Positions 52,444 through 61,761 are shown, numbered from the stretch's first letter. The stretch: 64,000 nt of DNA from Clostridiales bacterium (GCA_004556155.1 SFIM01000003.1:62001-126000), one strand, 5' to 3'. Notes: a model not told the origin generated them from the sequence alone. Program-made: numbers and translations.

Positions 52444-54318
52444 ATGAAGAACTTCAAGCTCTTCGCCCTCGTGCTCTGCCTGGTTATGCTGGTCTCCTCC
52501 GCTGCCATGGCGGATATGACCCCGGGCACCTACACCGGCGTTGCTACCGGTATGTTCGATGGCCTGACTGTCGAAGTCACCGTCAGTGCGACCGCGATTG
52601 AAGACATCAAGGTTACCTCTCACAATGAGACCGCTCCCGGCTGGCCCGCGCTGGAAAAGCTGCCCGCTGCCATCGTTGCGGCTCAGTCCATCGCCGTTGA
52701 CGCCGTTTCCGGCGCCACCCGCTCCTCCGAGGGCGTTGTCAAGGCTGTGACCGCCGCGCTGGAAGCTGCCGGCGCTGACATCGCCGCCTTCTCCAAGCCC
52801 GTGGAGTCCGCTCCCGTGGTTGCTCCCGATTACTTCCCCGTCATGGGTTCCTTCGAAGTTCCCGCGACCTGGGATGAGTCCTACGACGTAGTCGTCGTCG
52901 TCGGCGGTTTTGCCGGTCTGGCGGCTGCTTACGGCGCTGTGGAAAACGGCTCCTCCGTTGTGCTGGTTGAGAAGCTCTCCACCACCGGCGGCAACTCCGC
53001 CATCAACGGCGGCCAGTACGCTTCCTACACCTCCAAGGTGGCTGCCGAGCTGCAGAAGAAGTTCGACCTGGTGCCCGATACCGCTGAAAAGCACATCGAA
53101 GACACCATGAACGGCGGCGACCAGATGAGCAACATCAAGCTGGTTCGCGAAATGGTTTACGCTTCTCCCGAATACTTCAACATCCTGCTGGACAACGGTC
53201 TGGTCATCCGCGACACCCTGGCCCGTCCCGGTGGACACTATGGCTACCGCACCTACGTGACCGAGAACCAGGTTGGTTCCGACATCACGAACCTGCAGCT
53301 GGAAATCCTCAAGAAGACCAGCGCCATCATCGAGCTGGAAACCAAGATGGTTGAAATCTACCGCACCCGCGACGAGGCCAACAAGGTTGTTGGTATCCGC
53401 GTGGCGACTGCCGACGGCTACAAGACCATCGAAGCCAAGAAGGGCGTCATCCTTGCCACCGGCGGCTTCTCCTCCAACGTTCAGATGCGCGAGACCCAGG
53501 TTCCCTACCTGAACGCTGACCTGCCCACCACCAACATCAAGGCTGCCTCCACTGGCGAAGGCATCTACCTGGCTCAGGCCATCGGCGCCAACACCACCCA
53601 GATGAGCAACATCCAGCGTTATCCTTGGGCCGATCCGAACACCGGCATCCTGGATAAGTATGCTGTATGGCCCTTCACCGGCCCCTCCTACGGCGTTATC
53701 TATGTTGACTGGCAGGGCAACCGCTACGTCAACGAAGGCGACCGCCGCGACGTGTGCGCCAACGCTGCCGCCAACTCTGGCTTCATCTCCACCTACTGCA
53801 TCTTCACCGAAGACGTGGTTTCTCCCTTCGCCTATCATAACGAAATCGAAGAAGGCGTGGCCAGCGGCCGCGTTCTGAAGGCTGACACCCTGGCTGAGCT
53901 GGCTGACAAGATCAACGCTTTCGCCATCAAGGGTCAGTATCCCGCCGTGCAGGCTGCCAATCTGGAAGCCACCGTTGCTGCCCACAACAGCTACATCGAC
54001 AGCATGAAGGATCCGGACTTCGGCAAGGTCATGGCCAAGACCATGGTTAAGATCGAAAACGGCCCCTACTATGCGCTGCCTCAGTTCCCCTCCGTCCACC
54101 ACACCATGGGCGGCCTGGTGATCAACACCAGAACTGAAGTTGTTGACATCTACGGCAACGTCATCCCCGGCCTGTATGCGGCTGGCGAAGTCACCGGCGG
54201 TATTCACGGCACCAACCGTCTGGGCTCCAACGCCGACGCGGACGCCTGCGGCATCGGTTATGTATCCGGTATCGTTGTGTCCACCGGCGAAATCCCCGCC
54301 TTCATCCCCGCTGAATAA
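52444..54318 (+). CDS. exported flavocytochrome-type reductase: FMN_bind plus FAD_binding_2 (flavinylated extracellular reductase)
   Basis: 624 residues. Signal peptide (MKNFKLFALVLCLVMLV, cleavage near AAMA). Residues about 25-110 are an FMN_bind domain (TPGTYTGVATGMFDG) with DAVSGATRSS near 90, the motif to which ApbE transferases attach FMN covalently on Thr. The rest is a fumarate reductase/UrdA-like FAD domain with GGNSAINGGQY, NEGDRRDV (candidate catalytic Arg), HHTMGGL and GTNRLGSNADADA. This is the architecture of extracytoplasmic reductases for fumarate, urocanate and related enoates. The Rossmann motif is odd: Val153 replaces the first Gly (VVGGFAGLAA). AAAGGAG precedes the ATG. ApbE is not in the window. 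The electron acceptor cannot be read from sequence. Confidence 0.88.
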   Translation: MKNFKLFALVLCLVMLVSSAAMADMTPGTYTGVATGMFDGLTVEVTVSATAIEDIKVTSHNETAPGWPALEKLPAAIVAAQSIAVDAVSGATRSSEGVVKAVTAALEAAGADIAAFSKPVESAPVVAPDYFPVMGSFEVPATWDESYDVVVVVGGFAGLAAAYGAVENGSSVVLVEKLSTTGGNSAINGGQYASYTSKVAAELQKKFDLVPDTAEKHIEDTMNGGDQMSNIKLVREMVYASPEYFNILLDNGLVIRDTLARPGGHYGYRTYVTENQVGSDITNLQLEILKKTSAIIELETKMVEIYRTRDEANKVVGIRVATADGYKTIEAKKGVILATGGFSSNVQMRETQVPYLNADLPTTNIKAASTGEGIYLAQAIGANTTQMSNIQRYPWADPNTGILDKYAVWPFTGPSYGVIYVDWQGNRYVNEGDRRDVCANAAANSGFISTYCIFTEDVVSPFAYHNEIEEGVASGRVLKADTLAELADKINAFAIKGQYPAVQAANLEATVAAHNSYIDSMKDPDFGKVMAKTMVKIENGPYYALPQFPSVHHTMGGLVINTRTEVVDIYGNVIPGLYAAGEVTGGIHGTNRLGSNADADACGIGYVSGIVVSTGEIPAFIPAE

Positions 54319-54332
54319 GCAATAATATTCAA

Positions 54333-54372
54333 ACCGGGGGCAGTCTTAAAAAAGACTGCCCCCGGTATTTTT
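54333..54372 (+). terminator. terminator of the reductase gene
   Basis: Fifteen-base-pair perfect stem ACCGGGGGCAGTCTT with its complement, AAAA loop, then ATTTTTG. Confidence 0.92.
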
Positions 54373-54676
54373 GTCTGAAACACCATACCATTCACCTCAA
54401 TCTACAGCAGCTATGCTATACGCAACTGTCTATCTTCTCTCTAAGCAAAGTTCAAAGACGCTGTCCGCTGATTAACGTGTTAGCTGTAACAAGCTTTTTT
54501 CTAAGCAACTCTTGCTGTTTCGCTTACATAGCTGGATGATAAAAGCGATGCCCCTCGTTGACTTCCTCTTCATGGATAATAATGATGATACAGTGCATGA
54601 ATAATGCCGTTGCACCTTGCTTGTTATCTACTTGGCAAGCATTGATTTCACTGCCATCGCTAAAGTGTTTTCCTCG
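54373..54676. other. AT-rich intergenic stretch without recognised gene
   Basis: About 300 bases between the reductase terminator and the next gene's terminator. A 63-codon minus-strand frame (54524-54715) runs through the downstream terminator, has no ribosome binding site and no family signal. Nothing else was recognised. Confidence 0.5.
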
Positions 54677-54683
54677 AAAAAAG

Positions 54684-54717
54684 ACGTGCCCCCTCCAGCA
54701 CGCCGGAAGGGGCACGT
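54684..54717 (-). terminator. terminator of the SH3-repeat gene
   Basis: Minus strand: stem ACGTGCCCC/GGGGCACGT with further TCC/GGA pairing, followed by CTTTTTTC. Confidence 0.8.
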
Positions 54718-54763
54718 TTCATATCATGATTTTAGATCTATCTGGCTGTCAACAGCCATTTGC

Positions 54764-55525
54764 TCAGTTCAGCGTCAGGCGGCTCATCTGGGTATAGCCG
54801 GTTTTGCCGTCCTCGGTCTTCACCTTGGCATAGTTGCTGTTGTAGCGCCACTTGAGAATATACACCTTTTCGCCGTTTTCATAGCGGCCCAGGTTCTCGC
54901 CATAGCTGCTGGACGGACGATCATACAGGTAGAGATAGCCCATTTCACTGTCAACGGTAGCCGTCTGGTGATAGGCCATCTCGCCCTCCTTGACCAGGGC
55001 GGACTTGTTGACATAGCCCACCTGACCAGTGGTCAGGGAGTAGACATAGGCATAGTTGCGGTCGGCGTTCCAGTTGAGCACCTCAAAGCGCTCGCCGTTA
55101 TTGAAGCGGCCCAGGTTTTCGCCGTAAGTGCTGGACGGACGGTCATACATGTAGCAATAGCCCAGGGGCTGCACGCTGTCCACATAATACACGGGGTAGT
55201 CGCGGCTGGTGCCGTAGGGAATCAGGCATTCGCCGTTCACATAACCCACCTGGTTGTTGCGATCCACCACCAGATAAAACTCGTTGCCGGTTTTGGTGCT
55301 GATCACCTTCAGCGTTTCGCCGTTGTTATAGCGGCCCAGGTTGTTGCCATAGGTACTGGTGGGACGGTCGTACATGTAGCAATAGCCGCTGGGGCTGTAG
55401 CTATCCACCACATAGAGGGGGTAATTATCGGTGAATCGATAGGCTCTGTCAGCCAGCGCAACGCCGGCCAGCAGGGACAGCATCAGAGCCAGAGCCAGGA
55501 TAGAGAAGAACTTGCGCTTCATCAT
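54764..55525 (-). CDS. exported protein with three SH3-like repeats
   Basis: 253 residues: signal peptide (KFFSILALALMLSLLAGVALA) and three tandem units of about 75 residues, each with a near-identical block (YCYMYDRPTSTYGNNLGRY, YCYMYDRPSSTYGENLGRF, YLYLYDRPSSSYGENLGRY) followed by NNGE- or ENGE-type turns and VGYVN/TGYTQ strands. This is the bacterial SH3 (SH3_3) pattern, expected to bind peptidoglycan or surface glycans. ATG pair at 55525/55522, with AAAGGTG upstream of both. No catalytic domain. Tyr and Asn content is unusually high. Confidence 0.8.
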   Translation of the reverse strand: MMKRKFFSILALALMLSLLAGVALADRAYRFTDNYPLYVVDSYSPSGYCYMYDRPTSTYGNNLGRYNNGETLKVISTKTGNEFYLVVDRNNQVGYVNGECLIPYGTSRDYPVYYVDSVQPLGYCYMYDRPSSTYGENLGRFNNGERFEVLNWNADRNYAYVYSLTTGQVGYVNKSALVKEGEMAYHQTATVDSEMGYLYLYDRPSSSYGENLGRYENGEKVYILKWRYNSNYAKVKTEDGKTGYTQMSRLTLN

Positions 55526-55639
55526 TATTCACACCTTTCTGGATTCATGGTTTCCATCTATGGAAAAACAAGGATCAATTTCATTATACCAGCATATTCT
55601 ATGCCTGTCAATCCAAAAAGATGTAAAAAGTTGTAACAA

Positions 55640-56398
55640 TTAGCCGATGTGAATTTGCGGCGCGCGGCCATCCGCGCCGGGCTGAGAGAAGCAAGCAGGC
55701 AGCGGGCCGTCGCTGACGATATCGTCAATCTCGCTCACATGCCCCTGCACATAAAAATAATCGCGGCCAATCTTGTTATGCGCAGCCATCAGCACACGCC
55801 GCTTGGCATGGCGAAACATCAGCTTGCGCAGCTCGCATTCCTCCACCGAGGAATCCGTCATCCGCCCGTCCGCCGATACGCCCCGGCAGGAGAAGAACAC
55901 CGCGTCGGCGTTGATCGTCTCCAGCATATCCCGCGCGTACCCGCCGATCATGGAATAGGAGTTATCAATCATCAGCCCGCCGGTCAGATACGTTTTAATG
56001 TGCCTTTCTCCCAGCGCCAGGGCGGTTTTAAGGCCGCTGGTGATAGCCACCACGTTTTTAAAATCCTTCAAGTATGGGATCATGCTGTACACCGTGCTGG
56101 ACGCATCCAGGATGATCACATCGTTTTCATCCACCAATCCGGCGGCGATGCGGCCAATATGCTGCTTGGCCTCCTGTGCCTCGGTTTCACGCATCAGCAG
56201 GGGCACGTCGCGGTTTGCGCCGGTCAGCACCGCGCCGCCGTATACGCGCCGCAGCACGCCCGCGCGCTCCAGAGCGGTCAGATCGCGCCGCACGGTGGCC
56301 TCGCTGACAAACAGCTGCTTGGCAATTTCGCCCACCGATACCATGCGGCCGCCCTTCAGCAGCTGCACAATTTGCTCATGACGCTCCTCTTCAAACAT
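55640..56398 (-). CDS. DeoR/GlpR family transcriptional regulator
   Basis: 252 residues. N-terminal DeoR HTH (RHEQIVQLLKGGRMVSVGEI and LFVSEATVRRDLTALERAG, residues 6-45, with GVLRRVYGGAVL) and a C-terminal DeoRC sugar-phosphate sensor domain with IILDASSTVY near 95. GGGGGAGG precedes the ATG. Divergent from the glycerol-1-phosphate dehydrogenase gene, which it likely controls in response to a phosphorylated sugar or polyol. Confidence 0.9.
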   Translation of the reverse strand: MFEEERHEQIVQLLKGGRMVSVGEIAKQLFVSEATVRRDLTALERAGVLRRVYGGAVLTGANRDVPLLMRETEAQEAKQHIGRIAAGLVDENDVIILDASSTVYSMIPYLKDFKNVVAITSGLKTALALGERHIKTYLTGGLMIDNSYSMIGGYARDMLETINADAVFFSCRGVSADGRMTDSSVEECELRKLMFRHAKRRVLMAAHNKIGRDYFYVQGHVSEIDDIVSDGPLPACFSQPGADGRAPQIHIG

Positions 56399-56606
56399 GC
56401 CCGCATCCTCCCCCGCGCTTTGGTCTGAGCTTTATTATAGCGCGGCGGGCGATGTTTTGCAATGCATTTTTGATTGACTTTGTTCACTTCTGCAATTCTT
56501 GCCGATGATTCTTCAATCCTCGTGACAGCAATTGACAAAGCACGTATAAGAGAATACAATAGATAAGGTGATAAATTTCACCTTCAATTACAGCAAAGGA
56601 ACGTGA

Positions 56607-57962
56607 GTGATAATGATTAACTTCGCCGATGCTTCCCTGAATACGCTGATCGCCAAGGGCGGTCATGACTGCGCGTGCGGCCGCCATCATGAAATGAAGA
56701 TGGATTATCTGGCCATCGAGCCCGGCGCCGTCCGCCATATCCCCGAGGCCCTGAAGGCCATCGGCTGCACCAAGCCCTTTATCGTCTGCGATGTAAACAC
56801 CAAGAAGGCTGCCTGGTCCTTTGTGGAGCCCGTGCTCAAGCAGGCCGGCATCGAATATACCCTGTATTGCTTCCCCTTTGAGCATGTGGAGCCGGACGAG
56901 TACGCCATGGGCTCGCTGGTAATGCACTATGACGTCACCTGCGACGGCGTGATGGGCATCGGCTCGGGCGTGGTGAACGACTGCTGCAAGGTGCTCAGCC
57001 ACAAGGTGGGCGTGAAAGAGCTGATCGTGGGCACCGCTCCCTCCATGGATGGCTATGCCAGCAACTCCTCCTCCATGATCTGCGAGCGCATCAAGGTGTC
57101 CCTGTATGACGGCGCTCCCCGCGCGATCATCTGCGATATCGATATCATCAAGAACGCCCCCATGCGCATGCTGTGGGCGGGCTTCGGCGATATGCTGGCC
57201 AAGTACATCGCCATTTGCGAGTGGCGCATCTCCAATCTGGTCACCGGCGAATACTACTGCGAAAACATCGCCCAACTGATGCGCGCCTCCCTGAAAAAGA
57301 TCGTTGAAAACGCCCCCGGCCTCAAGACCCGCGATGAAAAGGCCGTGCAGGCCACTGTCGAGGGCCTGGTGCTTTCCGGCGTTGCGATGAGCTACGCGGG
57401 CATCTCCCGCCCCGCCAGCGGTCTGGAGCATTACTTCAGCCACCTGTGGGAAATGATGGCGCTGGACCGCGGTACGCCCTACGAGCTGCACGGCATCCAG
57501 GTGGGCGTGGGCACGCTGCTGACGCTCAAGCTGTATGAACAGATCCGCAAGATGCATCCTGACCGCAAGGTAGCCGAGGACTTTATCAAGTCCTTCACCG
57601 ACGAACAGTGGCAGGCCATGATCCGCGATATCTTTGGCAAGGCCGCCGAAACCGTCATCCTGCAGGAGCACACCGTGTTCCACAAGAACGATCCTGCCCG
57701 TCACGCCAAGCGCCTGGACAAGATCATCGCGCACTGGGACGACATCCTGCGCATCATCGATGAAGAGCTGCCCTCCTGCGAAAGCATCGCCGCCATGATG
57801 CGCGATCTGGGCATGCCCACCCAGCCTGAGGATATCAACGTCACCTGGCAGGATACCGAAAAGGCCTTCATCGGCTCCCGCGATATCCGCGACAAGTACC
57901 TGTCCAGCTCCATGCTGTGGGATATGGGCCTGCTCTACACCACCAAGCTGCAGCGCGGCTGA
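56607..57962 (+). CDS. sn-glycerol-1-phosphate dehydrogenase, AraM/EgsA type
   Basis: 451 residues of the G1P/glycerol dehydrogenase superfamily, reducing dihydroxyacetone phosphate to sn-glycerol-1-phosphate with NAD(P)H. Cofactor region MGIGSGVVNDCCKVLSHKVG near 110, TAPSMDGYASNSSSM near 136, and metal ligands probably in AGFGDMLAKY, SGLEHYFSHLWE and ELHGIQVGVG. Start is ambiguous: GTG 56607 (six bases after AAAGGA) or ATG 56613. Beside a DeoR/GlpR-type regulator. G1P in Bacillus feeds archaeal-type ether lipids via PcrB, but related AraM proteins occur in pentitol loci, so the pathway is open. Confidence 0.85.
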   Translation: MIMINFADASLNTLIAKGGHDCACGRHHEMKMDYLAIEPGAVRHIPEALKAIGCTKPFIVCDVNTKKAAWSFVEPVLKQAGIEYTLYCFPFEHVEPDEYAMGSLVMHYDVTCDGVMGIGSGVVNDCCKVLSHKVGVKELIVGTAPSMDGYASNSSSMICERIKVSLYDGAPRAIICDIDIIKNAPMRMLWAGFGDMLAKYIAICEWRISNLVTGEYYCENIAQLMRASLKKIVENAPGLKTRDEKAVQATVEGLVLSGVAMSYAGISRPASGLEHYFSHLWEMMALDRGTPYELHGIQVGVGTLLTLKLYEQIRKMHPDRKVAEDFIKSFTDEQWQAMIRDIFGKAAETVILQEHTVFHKNDPARHAKRLDKIIAHWDDILRIIDEELPSCESIAAMMRDLGMPTQPEDINVTWQDTEKAFIGSRDIRDKYLSSSMLWDMGLLYTTKLQRG

Positions 57963-57983
57963 GCAGCGCGGCAGACACATAGA

Positions 57984-58019
57984 ACGGCTGACCGGATTTC
58001 ACCCGGTCAGCCGTTTTTT
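57984..58019 (+). terminator. terminator of the G1P dehydrogenase gene
   Basis: Twelve-base-pair stem ACGGCTGACCGG/CCGGTCAGCCGT with a seven-base loop, then TTTTT. Confidence 0.9.
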
Positions 58020-58034
58020 ATGCTTCGGTTTCCG

Positions 58035-59282
58035 TTACCACTCGCGGATCAGCCTTTCAATCAGATCCGCCGCGCAGCCCACGCCATCCTCCTGGCGCAG
58101 CATCTCGCCCATCTGAGCAGCGTTTTGCGCATAACGCGCATCGCAGCACAGATCACGCAGCGCATCGGCCAGCTTGCTGGCAGTCAGCAGCGAACGCTGA
58201 ATGGGCTTGGGGCCCAGCTCGCGCTGATACACCTGATGCCCCCAGAACGCCTGCTCACCGCAGAAGGGAATGATCAGCGTAGGTCGGCCCGCGCGCAGAC
58301 CCGAAGCCGTGGTGCCCGCGCCGCCATGGTGAACCACAGCGCGCATGCGCGGGAACAGCCAGCCATGATTGATATAGCCGGTATGATAGTAGACGTTGGG
58401 CAGCTTTTCAGCCGGCAGGATATCGCTGCTCCAGCCGCCGTCCACGATGGCGCGCAGCCCCGTCTCGCGCAGGGCGGCAACCACCTTGTCAAAAATCTTT
58501 TCCATATCGCTGGACACCATGGAGCCAAAGCCGATGTACACCGGCGCGTCGCCTGCATCCAGGAAAGCCTGCAGCTCGGGATCAGGCTCGGCCTCCTCAT
58601 TTTCCTCCTGCCAGAAACCCGTCATGTAGATATTGTCGTCCCAGTCTGACGGACGCTCCAGAAGCTTGGGGCTGATGGCATACAGCACAGGCACGCGATG
58701 CCCGTCCACCGTCAGGATCGGTTCGCTCTTGATCGGCGGAGCCTCGATGCCCTGTGCTTTGCGCCAATCGGCCAGCATGTGGCGCTCAAAGGCGTTGATG
58801 GCCAGCCAGCTGATACGATAACTCGCCCCGGCATAGCGCTTACCCGGCAGCTGGGGGAACAGCGGCAACGGGAAATCAGCGTTGGGATCCAGCGGGAAAT
58901 AGTATGTCTGGATATAGGGAATGTGCAGCTTTTCAGCCACGGCGTTCACCGCCGACAGGCTAAAGGTGGACAGGATCGCATCCGCCCCCTGGCTGCCCGT
59001 CAGGATGGAATCCATCAGCGCATCCTTGCAGCCCGCAATGGCCTTCTGCAATTGCGGCAGGAAGGTAACGGCCAGGTTGCCCGGGCGCATCAGGCTTTCC
59101 ATATAGTGGTGCAGGCTGCCCGGCAGCGGCAGAAAATCCATGCCCACTTGGCGCGCCGCCTCCTCAAAGGGAGCGAATGCGATCAGGCGCGTTTGATGCC
59201 CGCGGCGTTGCAGCTCGCGGCCCAGCAGGATGTACGGGCGTACATCACCCGTCGAGCCAATGGCAACCATAGAAAACAGCAT
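58035..59282 (-). CDS. glycosyltransferase family 1 (UDP-glycosyltransferase/MGT-like)
   Basis: 415 residues with the GT-B fold. N-terminal domain starts MVAIGSTGDVRPYILLGREL with the acceptor-side loop, and the C-terminal donor domain has VYIGFGSMVSSD near 250 and VVHHGGAGTTASGLRAGRP near 320, followed by PFCGEQAFWG. This resembles sterol/macrolide or glycolipid glycosyltransferases using UDP-sugars. GGGAGGG precedes the ATG. Convergent with the G1P dehydrogenase; a role in glycolipid synthesis is only suggestive. Confidence 0.88.
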   Translation of the reverse strand: MLFSMVAIGSTGDVRPYILLGRELQRRGHQTRLIAFAPFEEAARQVGMDFLPLPGSLHHYMESLMRPGNLAVTFLPQLQKAIAGCKDALMDSILTGSQGADAILSTFSLSAVNAVAEKLHIPYIQTYYFPLDPNADFPLPLFPQLPGKRYAGASYRISWLAINAFERHMLADWRKAQGIEAPPIKSEPILTVDGHRVPVLYAISPKLLERPSDWDDNIYMTGFWQEENEEAEPDPELQAFLDAGDAPVYIGFGSMVSSDMEKIFDKVVAALRETGLRAIVDGGWSSDILPAEKLPNVYYHTGYINHGWLFPRMRAVVHHGGAGTTASGLRAGRPTLIIPFCGEQAFWGHQVYQRELGPKPIQRSLLTASKLADALRDLCCDARYAQNAAQMGEMLRQEDGVGCAADLIERLIREW

Positions 59283-59366
59283 GAAGAATCCCTCCCTTTG
59301 GCGGCATGTCAGGTCTTGTTCAATTCAGCATAGCATGCAAAGATCAAGTGAAAATCAATTGCACGG

Positions 59367-61694
59367 TTATACGCGCCAGATATTTTCGGCATATTGACGC
59401 ACCGCACGGTCGGCGCTGAAGGGGCCCGCGCCGGCAATGTTGAGCAGGCATTTGCGGGCAAACGCGCGCGGCTCGTCCTTGTATTCCATATAAGCGCGCA
59501 GGCGCGCAGCCTGATAGGCGGCAAAGTCCAGCAGCAGGAAGTGATGATCGGGGCGATGCCAGCTGGCGCCCTTGAGCAGCGCGTCGTACAGCTCGGTCAG
59601 GCCCGCATCCGGCTCACAGATGCTGCCGTCCACCAGCGCGTCCACCGCCCGGCGGATGCGCGGGCTGGCGCGGTAAATATCGTTGGGGTTGTAGGTTTCG
59701 CGGATCGCGTCGATCTCCTGCGCGGTCGCGCCGAAGATGTATTCATTCTCCTGCCCGGCCTGCTGGGCGATTTCGATGTTCGCGCCGTCCAGCGTGCCCA
59801 GGGTGATTGCGCCGTTGAGCATCAGCTTCATGTTGCCGGTGCCGCTGGCCTCGGTGCCCGCGGGCGAAATCTGCTGGCTCAGGTCGGCGGCGGGAATGAT
59901 ACGCTCGGCATAGGAGCAATTGTAGTTTTGCACAAACACCACGCGCAGACGGTCGTTTACCTCGGGATCGCCGTTGATGCGCTCGGCCACCTTGTTGCAG
60001 AAATAGATGATGCTCTTGGCGCGGTCATACCCGGCCGCCGCCTTCGCGCCGAAGATCACCGCCACGGGCGGGAAGGCCGCGCGGAAGTCTTCGTCCTCCT
60101 TCAGGCAGTTATACAGATCCACCAGCGACAGCGCGTTCATCAACTGACGCTTGTACTCATGCAGGCGCTTTACCTGCACATCATACAGGAAGTTTTCAGG
60201 CAGATCCACATCCTCGTGCGCCCGGATATATGCGCGCAGCTGCGCCTTTTTCTGGCGCTTGACGGCCATAAAGCGGTCGATCAGCGCGTCGTCCAGATGC
60301 TCGCGCAGCGCGCCCAGACGCGCAAGATCAGTCAGGAAATCATCCCCGCCCAGCGTGTCGCTCAGCAGCGCGGTCAGCTCGGGATTGCACACCCCCAGCC
60401 AGCGCCGGGGCGTGATGCCGTTGGTCACGTTCTGCAGTCGATCGGGATAGGCGCGGTGCCAGTCGACAAACACGCGCTCCTTGAGAATATGGGTGTGCAG
60501 CTCAGCCACGCCGTTGGTGCAGTGCGTGCAGGCAACGGCCAGGTTGGCCATGTGAATGGTGTGGTTTTCAACAATGCAGAGGCCCTCATGCCCCTGCGCG
60601 CGCAGGCGCTCGTCCAAGCGGCGGATGATGGGAATCAGCTCGGGCGCGACGGCGCGCATCAGGCTTTCGCTCCAGCATTCCAGGGCCTCGGGCATCACGG
60701 TATGATTGGTAAAGGAGAAGGCGCGGAAGGCGATCTCCGCCGCCTGCTCAAAGTCCATGCCCTCGCTGGTCAGGATGCGAATGAGCTCCGGCACGGCCAT
60801 GGTGGGATGGGTGTCGTTGAGCTGCACAGCAAACTGCTCGACAAAGCGCTCGCGCTGGGGACACTGACGCAGCAGATCCTGCACCGTGGCGCTGCACAGC
60901 AGATACTGCTGGCGCAGGCGCAGCGTTTTGCCCGCGCGCTTGCTGTCGCCCGGATAGAGCAAGGCGGTAATATCCGCCGCGCGCACCGCCTCACGGGAGG
61001 CCTTTTCATAGTTCTGGTCGTTAAAGGCAGGCATGTCGATGGGCTCCACCGGCTCGGCCCTCCAAAGGCGCAGCGTGCGAATGACCCCGCGCAGGCCGAT
61101 CACCGGCATATCATAGGGCACGGCGCGCACGGAGAAATTGGCAAAGCGCACGATCACGCTTTCATCCTCGCGGCGCACCGACCAGGGATCACCATGCTTG
61201 GTCCAATCGTCGGGGGCTTCCACCTGCCGTCCATCCTCAAAGGACTGCTTGAACAGGCCAAAGCGATAGTACAGGCCATAGCCGCTCAGGGGGATATTCT
61301 GCGCGGCGGCGGCGTCCAGATAGCACGCAGCCAGGCGGCCCAGGCCGCCGTTGCCCAGCGCCGCATCCTCGATATCCTCCATATCGCTCAGGTGCGCGCC
61401 CTGCTGATTGAGCAGCTTTTCTACCTCGTTGTACACGCCCAGGCAGCACAGGTTATTGTGCCACAGGCGACCCATCAGATATTCCGCGCTGATATAGCAG
61501 GCGCGGCGGCGCTGGCGAAGATCCTGCTCATCCTGCGCCCACTTGGGGGCGATGGAGAGCATCACAGCCTGAGCAATGGCGTCGTGCAGCTGGAAATCAT
61601 GCGCGTTGGCAAAGTCCACATGATAGCGCGCGCGCAGGAAGCGCTCGGCGTCGCTGACAATCTGCTGCGGAGATACGGAATAGGCGTTGGTCAT
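59367..61694 (-). CDS. glycogen/starch/maltodextrin phosphorylase
   Basis: 775-residue PLP-dependent GT35 enzyme releasing glucose-1-phosphate from alpha-1,4-glucans. EDAALGNGGLGRLAACYLD near residue 105, QLNDTHPTMAVPEL near 293, the VKRLHEYKRQ glucan/phosphate region near 503 and the PLP-Lys site EASGTGNMKLMLNGA near 620 are intact. Length is slightly below the 800-840 norm, as in Clostridia. The ATG at 61694 is chosen as AAGGAG lies nine bases upstream. It probably consumes storage glycogen or maltodextrin. Confidence 0.95.
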   Translation of the reverse strand: MTNAYSVSPQQIVSDAERFLRARYHVDFANAHDFQLHDAIAQAVMLSIAPKWAQDEQDLRQRRRACYISAEYLMGRLWHNNLCCLGVYNEVEKLLNQQGAHLSDMEDIEDAALGNGGLGRLAACYLDAAAAQNIPLSGYGLYYRFGLFKQSFEDGRQVEAPDDWTKHGDPWSVRREDESVIVRFANFSVRAVPYDMPVIGLRGVIRTLRLWRAEPVEPIDMPAFNDQNYEKASREAVRAADITALLYPGDSKRAGKTLRLRQQYLLCSATVQDLLRQCPQRERFVEQFAVQLNDTHPTMAVPELIRILTSEGMDFEQAAEIAFRAFSFTNHTVMPEALECWSESLMRAVAPELIPIIRRLDERLRAQGHEGLCIVENHTIHMANLAVACTHCTNGVAELHTHILKERVFVDWHRAYPDRLQNVTNGITPRRWLGVCNPELTALLSDTLGGDDFLTDLARLGALREHLDDALIDRFMAVKRQKKAQLRAYIRAHEDVDLPENFLYDVQVKRLHEYKRQLMNALSLVDLYNCLKEDEDFRAAFPPVAVIFGAKAAAGYDRAKSIIYFCNKVAERINGDPEVNDRLRVVFVQNYNCSYAERIIPAADLSQQISPAGTEASGTGNMKLMLNGAITLGTLDGANIEIAQQAGQENEYIFGATAQEIDAIRETYNPNDIYRASPRIRRAVDALVDGSICEPDAGLTELYDALLKGASWHRPDHHFLLLDFAAYQAARLRAYMEYKDEPRAFARKCLLNIAGAGPFSADRAVRQYAENIWRV

Positions 61695-61761
61695 AATTTT
61701 CACTCCTTATAGTGAATTGGAGATTGAATACAAAACAGGGCTGCGCCCGGCATTTTCCCGC

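Noticed and set aside
54524..54715. 63-codon minus-strand frame
   Set aside because: Starts inside the terminator of the next gene, no ribosome binding site, no recognisable family.
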